From NCBI GenBank assembly GCA_030040815.1, contig JASHSZ010000540.1:1-8319 (forward strand): a DNA stretch of 8,319 bases, read 5' to 3'. Of the stretch, positions 1 to 5,550 are shown in pieces (positions within the stretch are counted from its first letter, which is position 1; each line of letters opens with the position of its first letter). The notes under the pieces are model-generated. The model was not told where the DNA came from. It searched no databases and saw only the letters and a list, made by a program, of their open reading frames with translations. The translations under genes and the position numbers were made by a program. The stretch comes from Streptosporangiaceae bacterium. Its GTDB lineage: Bacteria > Actinomycetota > Actinomycetes > Streptosporangiales > Streptosporangiaceae.

Positions 1-75
1 CACATCGCGGTGTCTGAGGAGTTCTACGAGGTCGCGGGCCGCGCGCGGATCAAGGCCGTGGAGCCGGCCTCCTAG
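1..75 (+). CDS. 3' end of an unidentified protein-coding gene (partial)
   Basis: The first frame is open from the left edge to a TAG at 73-75 and encodes the last 24 residues of a protein (…EEFYEVAGRARIKAVEPAS). Twenty-three of the 24 codons end in G or C, as in the clear genes of this window, so the frame is very probably real coding sequence and not chance. The fragment is too short to assign a family, and no domain is recognisable. It converges on the leftward membrane-protein gene that ends at 92, leaving only 16 bp between the two stop codons. Confidence 0.6.
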   Translation, partial: HIAVSEEFYEVAGRARIKAVEPAS

Positions 76-91
76 CGAGTGGTCGTCGAGC

Positions 92-865
92 TCAGGTCCG
101 CAGGATGTTGACTGCCCGCGCGATCACCAGAGCGCCGACGGCGAGGGAGACCGCCGACTGGACGAGCATCGTCAGCTTCGACCATCGGGACAGCGGCATC
201 ACGTCGGTCGGGCTGAACGCCGTGGCATTCGTGAACGCCAGGTACAGGTAGTCGACGAAGTGCGGCTCCCAGTCGGCCGGCGCTAGCTGCGGGGAAACCA
301 TCTGCGGGAACATCAGGTCGGGATACCGCATGGTGCCGTGCGCCCGCTGCACGGGGCCGCCCCGGTCAAACTCCCAGTACCACAGCCCGAAGGCGATCAC
401 GTTGGTGGCCCAGATGGACGCACCAGTGCCGAACAGCGGAGCCGCCGACCCGCCAGCCCGGCCGTCCAGGATCGCGCGGACGAGCAGGACCGCGGACACG
501 ACGTTCGCCAGGGTGATCAGTCCGATCAGCACGATGCTGGCCGCCCGGACCGCCGGCCCGTGTCGTTCGATCCGGACCGGATTGGCGACCGTGAGCCCGA
601 TCAGCAGGGCAACCTCAAGGGCCAGCAGCAGATACGGCGGCAGCGGCCTGGTAAACCTCGCCGGGAGCAGGAACTGCAAGACGATGGCAACGACCACGCT
701 CAGCGTGACTGGCCACCGGTGTTCGCCCCTGGTGCGCCGGAGCCAGGCAGGCACCGGCAGGTGCTCGCCGCGCAGCCGGCTCAGCTCCATATGCTCGGCC
801 CGGCGCATCCACGACTGGTGCGGGTCGCCCTGCCCGGCAGGGTTATTCGAGCCAGGCTGTGTCAT
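92..865 (-). CDS. Multi-pass membrane protein with a pore-like C-terminal hairpin, function unknown
   Basis: The protein has 257 residues. A charged cytoplasmic-looking N-terminus (1-50) is followed by hydrophobic helices at about 51-68, 75-94, 105-131 and 143-165. Then comes a polar segment (166-203), a re-entrant-looking stretch (204-222, DYLYLAFTNATAFSPTD) and a last helix at 229-254. The end resembles the pore loop plus inner helix of two-helix potassium channels (Ion_trans_2) and the C-terminus of DUF1345 proteins. The TVGYGD selectivity filter is absent and replaced by TAFSPTD, so potassium conduction is doubtful. The ATG at 863-865 lies only 3 bp beyond the TGA of the upstream 63-residue gene and has no good Shine-Dalgarno site of its own, which points to translational coupling. 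It could also simply be an uncharacterised structural membrane protein. The family name is uncertain, but that it is a real membrane-protein gene is not. Confidence 0.85.
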   Translation of the reverse strand: MTQPGSNNPAGQGDPHQSWMRRAEHMELSRLRGEHLPVPAWLRRTRGEHRWPVTLSVVVAIVLQFLLPARFTRPLPPYLLLALEVALLIGLTVANPVRIERHGPAVRAASIVLIGLITLANVVSAVLLVRAILDGRAGGSAAPLFGTGASIWATNVIAFGLWYWEFDRGGPVQRAHGTMRYPDLMFPQMVSPQLAPADWEPHFVDYLYLAFTNATAFSPTDVMPLSRWSKLTMLVQSAVSLAVGALVIARAVNILRT

Positions 866-868
866 CGG

Positions 869-1060
869 TCAGCGCCGGGACACCCGAAAGCCGACACCAG
901 CAATGCACAGTCCGGCGACCGCGATGAGCGGCCCGAGAACCGACCACAGCGTCGTTCCCGTCATCACACTGCCGCCGATATAGCCGAGCCCTTGCAGCGC
1001 GAAGATCACCCCCGCGACGGTGACCAGCACACCGAATCCGACGAGCAGAGCTCTCCGCAT
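869..1060 (-). CDS. Small two-helix integral membrane protein
   Basis: This 63-residue protein has hydrophobic helices at about 4-22 and 39-59, joined by a glycine-rich loop (LQGLGYIGGSVMTGTTLWSVLGP), and ends in basic residues (RVSRR). Short proteins with this QGLGYIGGS…MTG…LW…GP pattern are common uncharacterised membrane proteins in actinobacteria, so I recognise the type but know of no function. The ATG at 1058-1060 is preceded on the minus strand by GAGGG with a 5-nt gap (plus-strand 1066-1070), a usable ribosome site. It is the first gene of a leftward operon with the 257-residue membrane protein, 3 bp downstream. A weak leftward -10-like hexamer (TAGGGT, plus 1091-1096) lies upstream, without a convincing -35. 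Confidence 0.8.
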   Translation of the reverse strand: MRRALLVGFGVLVTVAGVIFALQGLGYIGGSVMTGTTLWSVLGPLIAVAGLCIAGVGFRVSRR

Positions 1061-1136
1061 GAGTGCCCTCGTTCCGTGGTATTCCTCGGGACCCTATCTT
1101 CGCAGAGCCACCACCCGCAGGTGCGATGCTGGTGGA

Positions 1137-2054
1137 GTGGTCCATCAGGAACCGAGCGACCCGTACCTGGCGGCGATCAGGCGGGCCTTCGGCTTCGCCA
1201 GGCAGACCGGCAGCGGTGCTGGCGGCTGCCGGCCGGTGGACTTTCTGGTCGGTATCGCCGAGGGCGAAGGACCGGCGGCGGCAGCGCTGCGGCCCGCTGA
1301 CGGCCGGTCCCTGCGAGCAGTCGTCACGGACATGGGCCGCGGTGCCGGCCGCAGCCCCGCGGGCTATCTCCACATGCAGGCGCAGCAAGGCGCGATGTCG
1401 CTGGCAGCCGCGCGCGGCGAGCCAGCCGGCGCCGAGCACCTGCTCGTGGCCCTGCTCGACCAGGGCACGCCCGAGGTCCTCGACGCGCTGAGCCGGGCAG
1501 CACTCGACGCGGCAGCGATCCGGCAGGCGGCCCTGGCCGCGCTCGGGGCGCCCGCCGACCTGCCCACTATCGCGCTCGGGCCGACGACCCCCGCCGGCAC
1601 GCTGGACCGACCGGCCCTGCCGGTTGCCGACCTGAACCCGCGCGCCTGGGCGGTGCTGCGCTGGCGGCAAGAGCACCTGCCGATCGGCACGCTGCACCGG
1701 CGATCCGACACCTGGGCGCTGATGCACCTGGAGCACGCGGCCGTCATGCGCGTCGCCGACCGCCTCGCGCTCGACGATGACCAGCGCTACTCGCTGATGC
1801 GCCACCACGAGCAGGCGGTCGGCGAGCGGGTCGCGCAGGCTCGCCCCGAACTCGGCCCGCCGCGACAGCGGCGTCGGCCGCACCAGGGGCGCGAGGCGCG
1901 GGCCCGCGCGGTCATGCACCGCCGCCGCCGCTACCGGTGGCTCCGGGTCACGGTGGGCTGGGGCGTCTGGGTCGGCAACAGGCGGATGGCCGTGCAGAAC
2001 CGCTGGTTCCGGCTGCGCGCGGCCCGCGCCTACCGCGGCGCCCCGCAGCCGTAG
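1137..2054 (+). CDS. Stand-alone Clp N-terminal (Clp_N) repeat protein without an ATPase module
   Basis: With a GTG start at 1137 the protein has 305 residues. Residues about 8-63 and 77-137 are two copies of the Clp N-terminal repeat. The first carries a hydrophobic 'DFLVGIAEGEGPAAAAL' stretch, which parallels the 'HILLGLIHEGEGVAAKAL' of ClpC. The second carries GAEHLLVALL, which parallels the GTEHILLGL signature. No Walker A or B motif follows. Residues 166-240 form a helical region of unknown fold rich in His, Arg and Trp, and 241-305 is a strongly basic, aromatic tail. In ClpC and ClpB this domain docks substrates and adaptors, so a regulatory, decoy or adaptor role is possible but inferred. 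The frame is open from 1020, but an earlier ATG at 1059 would overlap the divergent gene's start and lies in codons of lower GC3. The chosen GTG has only a poor ribosome site (GGTGGA directly abutting it), so the start is tentative. Confidence 0.8.
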   Translation: MVHQEPSDPYLAAIRRAFGFARQTGSGAGGCRPVDFLVGIAEGEGPAAAALRPADGRSLRAVVTDMGRGAGRSPAGYLHMQAQQGAMSLAAARGEPAGAEHLLVALLDQGTPEVLDALSRAALDAAAIRQAALAALGAPADLPTIALGPTTPAGTLDRPALPVADLNPRAWAVLRWRQEHLPIGTLHRRSDTWALMHLEHAAVMRVADRLALDDDQRYSLMRHHEQAVGERVAQARPELGPPRQRRRPHQGREARARAVMHRRRRYRWLRVTVGWGVWVGNRRMAVQNRWFRLRAARAYRGAPQP

Positions 2055-2072
2055 CCAGCGGTCCGGCAGCTT

Positions 2073-2103
2073 ACGTCACCACGGCAGGGTGTACGTGACC
2101 ACG
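2073..2103 (+). repeat. Pair of 11-bp near-identical direct repeats
   Basis: ACGTCACCACG (2073-2083) and ACGTGACCACG (2093-2103) match at 10 of 11 positions and start 20 bp apart. They lie in the short convergent gap just after the Clp_N gene stop. Two helical turns of spacing is what a dimeric DNA-binding protein could use, but the location downstream of both genes argues against a promoter operator. This may be chance. Confidence 0.3.
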
Positions 2104-2117
2104 ATGTTCAGGGCGCA

Positions 2118-2139
2118 TCGGGCCGTGGTATCCGCCCGA
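2118..2139. terminator. Candidate bidirectional terminator hairpin between convergent genes
   Basis: TCGGGC (2118-2123) and GCCCGA (2134-2139) form a perfect 6-bp stem with a 10-nt loop. It sits between the rightward Clp_N gene, which stops at 2054, and the leftward SH3-like gene, which stops at 2147. No T tract follows on either side, as is common in high-GC actinobacteria. Position and pairing support it, but the stem is short. Confidence 0.35.
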
Positions 2140-2146
2140 GCTTCGG

Positions 2147-2464
2147 TTAGCCAGCGGGATGTGGGCCGCGCCGCGGCCGGGACGCTGGTACCGTCTTGCC
2201 GGCCAGCGCGCGCTCGATCGGAATCACGACGGAGTCGCCGGCAGCCGTGCGGACCGTGAACGACGCGCCATCGGCGGCCTCGAGGACGCCGAGAACGTCA
2301 GCGACCTCCTCGGTGTCGCCGTGCGCCGGACGCCGCCAGCGGATCACCACTCGCCGTCCGATGTCGGAAGGGCCCAGCCGCAGTTCGAGTCGGTACCGCA
2401 CCACGGCGAGCCTAGCTGGCTGGCCGCCGCAGGCACGCGTCCAGCCAGCAAGAGAGACCGACAT
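2147..2464 (-). CDS. Small SH3-like domain protein of the Rv0428c (GNAT N-terminal) type
   Basis: The protein has 105 residues from the ATG at 2462-2464. Residues about 28-95 (LRLGPSDIGRRVVIRWR … DVLGVLEAADGASFTVRTAAGDSVVIPIERALAGKTVP) match the pattern of the small SH3-like barrel found at the N-terminus of Rv0428c-like actinobacterial GNAT acetyltransferases. That pattern is 'GxxDVGxRVVVR', then 'G.L…V…DG..V.IP', then '…AK.VP'. No acetyltransferase domain follows, so this is the barrel alone, and enzymatic activity should not be assumed. The ATG overlaps the TGA of the upstream MarR gene (TGATG), implying translational coupling. Two tandem GTG codons at 2402-2404 and 2399-2401 would start the protein closer to the domain, and the intervening 20 residues look unconserved, so the true N-terminus may be there. 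The role is unknown; it may be a protein-interaction or regulatory module. Confidence 0.75.
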   Translation of the reverse strand: MSVSLAGWTRACGGQPARLAVVRYRLELRLGPSDIGRRVVIRWRRPAHGDTEEVADVLGVLEAADGASFTVRTAAGDSVVIPIERALAGKTVPASRPRRGPHPAG

Positions 2465-2967
2465 CAGTCAGGCCGCGATCCTCGCTGAGTTGCTGCGCCA
2501 GCCTGCCTCGCGTTGACGCCAGGCCGACTGCGCTGGCGGCCATCCCGGCCCGACCCGCCAGAAACCAGCTCGTCCAGGACGGCAGCGAGGCTGTGCAGCT
2601 CGACCAGGTGCGCCGGAGTCAGCTCGGTCAGTATCCGCTCCGCCTTCGCGGTGAGCCGGACCCTGACCAGCCGCGCATCGCGGATGTCGGCGATCCTGCG
2701 GACCAGGCCCGCGGCTTCCGCGCGGTCGACGAGCTCAACCGTGCTGTGATGGCGCAGCAGCAGGTAGTCGGCCAGTTCACTGACTGTCGGCGGCAGCCCG
2801 CCGGGATGCCCCTTGACCGCGACGAGGAGCTGGTGCTGCACGTGCGTCAGCCCGGCAGCCCTGGCCTGGTCCTCGCTCCAGTGCTGGAAGCGGCGCAGGC
2901 TGGTGCGGAACGCCAGCAAGCGCTCGAAGTCAGTTTGGGTTAGCGGCCGTGCCTCATCGTCTGCCAT
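2464..2967 (-). CDS. MarR-family winged-helix transcriptional regulator
   Basis: The protein has 167 residues. An N-terminal dimerisation helix region (12-58) is followed by the DNA-binding winged helix. Its recognition segment spans about 62-87 (TVSELADYLLLRHHSTVELVDRAEAAGLV) and the wing DIRDARLVRVRLT about 94-106. Helices at 107-135 complete the dimer interface. MarR proteins usually act as dimeric repressors relieved by small phenolic or other ligands, and often control a divergent enzyme gene. Here the divergent neighbour is an aldo/keto reductase 172 bp away. The ATG at 2965-2967 was chosen because GGGAGG lies 7 nt upstream (plus-strand 2975-2980); the open frame continues to 3141 but would overlap the reductase start. 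After about residue 137 the tail (GGSGRDGRQRSRPG…) is low-complexity with a lower fraction of G/C third positions and is longer than usual for the family. The ligand is unknown. Confidence 0.87.
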   Translation of the reverse strand: MADDEARPLTQTDFERLLAFRTSLRRFQHWSEDQARAAGLTHVQHQLLVAVKGHPGGLPPTVSELADYLLLRHHSTVELVDRAEAAGLVRRIADIRDARLVRVRLTAKAERILTELTPAHLVELHSLAAVLDELVSGGSGRDGRQRSRPGVNARQAGAATQRGSRPD

Positions 2968-3139
2968 CGGTTGCCCTCCCCGTCGCCAGGCAGGCAGCGG
3001 CCACGCATCGGCGGCGGACCGGCTCCTCTCGGTTGCGACGCGTCGTTTCACCATAGGCCAGTGAGGCGTCGGGTAGCGGCAGTCTCGCAGCCACCGGTTC
3101 GCCGGGCCAGCCGTCGAGCCGCCGTGCCAAGCTGTTGCC
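2968..3139. promoter_or_regulatory. Divergent MarR/AKR promoter region with a 10-bp perfect palindrome
   Basis: This 172-bp gap separates the starts of the MarR-type regulator and the aldo/keto reductase, so it must carry both promoters. It contains the perfect palindrome CGACGCGTCG at 3036-3045, a plausible size for the core of a MarR dimer operator. A TTGCGA hexamer at 3033-3038 overlaps it and resembles a rightward -35 box, but I see no good -10 at the right spacing. The operator assignment is inference from position and symmetry. Confidence 0.4.
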
Positions 3140-4147
3140 ATGGACTACACGAACCTGGGCCGCTCTGGCCTGTCGGTAAGCCGGCTGTGCCTCGGCACAA
3201 TGAACTTCGGGCCGCTGACGCCGGCTGCCGAAGCCCGCGCGATCATGGACCACGCGCACGCGCTCGGCATGAATTTCTTCGACACCGCGAACCGGTATGG
3301 CGGCGCACAGAGCCCGCCCGGTCAGGTAGGGAAGACCGACGAGGCCCGCGTGGGCTGGACCGAGGAGATCATCGGCGACTGGTTCGCGGCGGGCGGCGGG
3401 CGGCGCGAGCGCACCGTGCTCGCCACCAAGCTGTACGGGTCCATGACCGACTGGCCAAACGACGGCAAGCTCTCCGCCCTCAACATCCGGCGTGCGTGCG
3501 ATGCCTCGCTGCGGCGGCTGCGTACCGACTACATCGACATCTACCAGATGCACCACGTAGACCGTGACACCCCGTGGGACGAGATCTGGCAGGCCATGGA
3601 GGTACTCGTCACCCAAGGCAAGATCCTCTATGTCGGGTCGTCCAACTTTGCGGCGTGGCACATCGCGCAGGCCAATGACACCGCCGCTGCGCGCGGCTTT
3701 TTTGGCCTGGTCAGCGAGCAAAGTATCTACAACCTGATGACCCGCATGATTGAGCTGGAGGTGCTGCCTGCGGCGATCGAGTACGGCGTCGGCGTCATCC
3801 CGTGGTCGCCGCTGCAGGGCGGCTTGCTCGGCGGCGTGCTCCGCAGCGAGCGGGAGGGCCGGCGCCGCGTCGCGGGCCGGGCCCGCGAAGCCGTCGAGCG
3901 CAACCGCGAGCAGATCGAGTCGTACGAGGCGTTCTGCGACGAGCTCGGCGCGGAGCCGGGCGCGGTGGCGCTGGCCTGGCTCCTGCACCAGGAGGGGGTG
4001 ACCGCGCCGATCATCGGGCCACGGACCCTCGCCCACCTCGACGACGCTCAGCGCGCGCTGACCCTGACGCTGGACGATGACGCGCTCAAGCGGCTCGATG
4101 CCATCTTCCCTGGCTACAAGAGGGCTCCCGAGCACTACGCCTGGTAA
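3140..4147 (+). CDS. Aldo/keto reductase, NAD(P)H-dependent
   Basis: At 335 residues this is full length for the family and a (β/α)8-barrel. The catalytic tetrad is intact: Asp48 and Tyr53 in FFDTANRYG, Lys97 in VLATKLYG, and His138 in YIDIYQMHHVD. Other landmarks are the N-terminal LGRSGLSVSRLCLGTMNFG, GSSNF (167-171), the cofactor-side strand IPWSPLQGGLLGG (220-232) and the pyrophosphate/2'-phosphate loop IIGPRTLAHL (291-300). It closely follows a common actinobacterial group ending in -P-E-x-x-A-W, related to the AKR11/AKR12 sugar-reductase branches. The reaction is reduction of an aldehyde or ketone, or the reverse oxidation, in the cytoplasm. The substrate cannot be told. The ATG at 3140 matches the conserved N-terminus (MDYTNLGRSG), although no clear Shine-Dalgarno site precedes it. 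It is divergent from a MarR regulator that may control it. Confidence 0.93.
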   Translation: MDYTNLGRSGLSVSRLCLGTMNFGPLTPAAEARAIMDHAHALGMNFFDTANRYGGAQSPPGQVGKTDEARVGWTEEIIGDWFAAGGGRRERTVLATKLYGSMTDWPNDGKLSALNIRRACDASLRRLRTDYIDIYQMHHVDRDTPWDEIWQAMEVLVTQGKILYVGSSNFAAWHIAQANDTAAARGFFGLVSEQSIYNLMTRMIELEVLPAAIEYGVGVIPWSPLQGGLLGGVLRSEREGRRRVAGRAREAVERNREQIESYEAFCDELGAEPGAVALAWLLHQEGVTAPIIGPRTLAHLDDAQRALTLTLDDDALKRLDAIFPGYKRAPEHYAW

Positions 4148-4179
4148 CTGCCCGCCCCCGGACGAGCCGATCCGCACCG

Positions 4180-4199
4180 AGGCACGGCCATGGGTGCCT
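4180..4199. terminator. Candidate terminator hairpin between convergent AKR and NTF2-like genes
   Basis: AGGCAC (4180-4185) and GTGCCT (4194-4199) form a perfect 6-bp stem with an 8-nt loop. It lies in the 108-bp gap between the aldo/keto reductase stop (4147) and the stop of the leftward NTF2-like gene (4256). No T tract follows. The position between two gene ends supports a bidirectional terminator, but the stem is short. Confidence 0.35.
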
Positions 4200-4255
4200 G
4201 GTAGCTATCGCTCCAGCAGTTGTAACGGGGCACCCGCGCGAGCCCGCTCCTGCCG

Positions 4256-4729
4256 CTACGCCTCGTGGCCCAGCCTCCGCAGGTGCTCGGCGACGTGCTC
4301 GTCGGCAATCTGCTGGTCGGGCGTGGGCCTGGAAACCTCGAAGGCGTACGCCGTGTCCATGTACTCCTTCAAGAACTTCACGTGCTCGCCGTCGATCTGC
4401 GCGAACCAGGCGTAGGAGTTCTCGTAGCTGTTCCCGTTCCGCAGGCTGCCCCTGGCGACGGTCTGGGCTGCTACCCAGCCGCCGTCGCAGACCATGCGCA
4501 CGACCTCGACCTTCGGGTCGCCCGGCTCGAACAGGCCGTCCCGCACCGGCCGGAGGAAGTCCTCGATGATGGCACGCCGGCCGTGCGCGCCAGGGTGGCC
4601 AGCCGCGACGTTGTTGACCTCCCAGACCGAGTCGGCGGTGAAGAACTCGCCGATGGCGTCGTAGTCTCCCGTGCTCAGCGTCGCGAAGAACCGCCGCAGC
4701 ACGTCCCTGGGGTCGGGTGCGTTCGACAT
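4256..4729 (-). CDS. NTF2/SnoaL-like (ketosteroid-isomerase-fold) protein
   Basis: The protein has 157 residues. It begins with the usual NTF2-like helix pattern (VLRRFFATLSTGDYDAIGEFFTADSVWEV, about 10-38), then a helix carrying RRAIIEDFL (51-59). β-strands follow: KVEVVRMVCDGGWVAAQTVARGSL (73-96), ENSYAWFAQIDGEHVKFLKEYMDT (103-126) and AYAFEV. This fold forms a cone-shaped pocket used by isomerases, cyclases, epoxide hydrolases and many ligand-binding proteins. The catalytic type cannot be assigned. The ATG at 4727-4729 was chosen for the strong GGGAGGA site 7 nt upstream (plus 4737-4743) and because the family starts here; the frame is open 31 codons further without support. It lies 143 bp downstream of the response-regulator gene on the same strand, with a hairpin between, so it is probably a separate transcription unit. 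Confidence 0.85.
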   Translation of the reverse strand: MSNAPDPRDVLRRFFATLSTGDYDAIGEFFTADSVWEVNNVAAGHPGAHGRRAIIEDFLRPVRDGLFEPGDPKVEVVRMVCDGGWVAAQTVARGSLRNGNSYENSYAWFAQIDGEHVKFLKEYMDTAYAFEVSRPTPDQQIADEHVAEHLRRLGHEA

Positions 4730-4855
4730 CCTGCTCTCCTCCCGGGTGGCGGGCCCTGCGAGCGCCATGCTGGCACGCCGCCGCGAGCGAGGACATGGCG
4801 TCCGGCACAAAGCCCGGCACACGACGACCGGGGGGAACGCCGGCCGCCCGCATTC

Positions 4856-4872
4856 GCGGTCGCGCAGACCGC
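4856..4872 (-). terminator. Candidate terminator hairpin after the response-regulator gene
   Basis: GCGGTC (4856-4861) and GACCGC (4867-4872) form a perfect 6-bp, all but one G·C, stem with a 5-nt loop, directly abutting the stop codon of the leftward response-regulator gene (4873-4875). There is no T tract. Its position right after the stop makes it a reasonable end for the kinase/regulator transcript. Confidence 0.4.
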
Positions 4873-5550
4873 TCAGCCGATCTGGTGGCGGTGCGCGTAG
4901 CCGATGGCGGCGGCTCGGTCCCTGGAGCCGGTCTTGGCGAATATCCGGCTGATGTGAGTCTTAACCGTGTGATTGCTGAGGAACAGCTGCGCGGCGATCT
5001 CCGGATTGGTGAGGCCGCGGGCGATAAGGCCGAGGATCTCGGCCTCGCGCTGCGTGAGCCCGGCGGGCAGCGGCGCCGTGGCCGTCGGCGCCGGCGGGGA
5101 GGGAGCGGTCGCCGCGGCCAGCAACGTGGCGTGCACCTGGGCGTCGAAGACAGCGAGGCCCCCCGCGGCCGCGCGCAGCGCCCGGGCGATGTCGGCCCGG
5201 TCGGCGTCCTTGGTGAGGTAGCTGCGCGCGCCCGCCCGCAGCGCGTCCAGCACGCTGCCGTCGTCGGCGTAGGTGGTGAGCACGACGACCGCGACCTCCG
5301 GATGGTCGGCGGTCAGTGCGCGGGTGGCGCCGATGCCGTCGAGCACCGGCATGTGCAGATCCAGCAGGATCGCGTCCGGATGCTGCTCAGCCACCAGCCG
5401 GACCGCCTGCTCCCCGTCTGCGGCCGCGCCGACCACCTCGATGTCGGGCAGCCCGTCGAGCAGCAGCACCAGGCCCTCGCGCACGCTGGCCTGGTCGTCG
5501 GCGACGACGATGCGCAGCGGCACATCCGGGCTGCGGTCGGCAGTTGTCAT
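4873..5550 (-). CDS. Two-component response regulator, NarL/FixJ (LuxR-type HTH) family
   Basis: The protein has 225 residues. The receiver domain (about 11-130) has the acidic pair Asp18-Asp19, the phospho-acceptor Asp64 in LLDLHMP, the switch Thr92/Thr93 in VLTTY and the conserved Lys114 in YLTKDAD. An Ala/Pro-rich linker (145-162) leads to the LuxR-type helix-turn-helix (about 163-222), with LTQREAEILGLIARGLTNPEIAAQL and the recognition helix SNHTVKTHISRIFAKTG. All key residues are present, so it should be phosphorylated and bind DNA as a dimer. Its ATG at 5548-5550 overlaps the TGA of the upstream histidine kinase gene (ATGA), so the two are translationally coupled and almost certainly cognate. 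The Shine-Dalgarno is weak, as expected for a coupled start. Likely targets include the dyad-rich divergent region at 6729-7024; this is inference. Confidence 0.95.
   Translation of the reverse strand: MTTADRSPDVPLRIVVADDQASVREGLVLLLDGLPDIEVVGAAADGEQAVRLVAEQHPDAILLDLHMPVLDGIGATRALTADHPEVAVVVLTTYADDGSVLDALRAGARSYLTKDADRADIARALRAAAGGLAVFDAQVHATLLAAATAPSPPAPTATAPLPAGLTQREAEILGLIARGLTNPEIAAQLFLSNHTVKTHISRIFAKTGSRDRAAAIGYAHRHQIG

Noticed and set aside
1072..1100. TTCCGT … TATCTT with 17-bp spacing as a rightward promoter for the Clp_N gene
   Set aside because: The -10-like hexamer is fair but the -35 matches poorly, so I do not list it as a feature.
338..1300. Rightward frame (320 residues) opposite the membrane-protein operon
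   Set aside because: It runs antisense to two clear membrane proteins, is rich in Arg/Gln/Asp without hydrophobic core patterns, and crosses the divergent promoter gap.
843..1919. Long leftward frame (358 residues) opposite the Clp_N gene
   Set aside because: It is an antisense shadow: it overlaps the 63-residue membrane gene and the domain-bearing rightward gene, and shows only Arg/Gly/Pro-rich low-complexity sequence with no recognisable domain.
2968..3141. Extended N-terminus of the MarR protein up to 3141
   Set aside because: It would overlap the start of the divergent reductase; the internal ATG at 2965-2967 has GGGAGG at good spacing and matches the family start.
2954..4177. Long leftward frame (407 residues) opposite the aldo/keto reductase
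   Set aside because: The rightward strand encodes a full-length reductase with an intact catalytic tetrad; the antisense frame is a by-product of high third-position GC.
4803..4821. Direct repeat CCGGCACA (4803-4810 and 4814-4821) upstream of the NTF2-like gene
   Set aside because: The 8-bp repeats are short, GC-rich and not symmetric about a promoter element I can identify; chance is likely.
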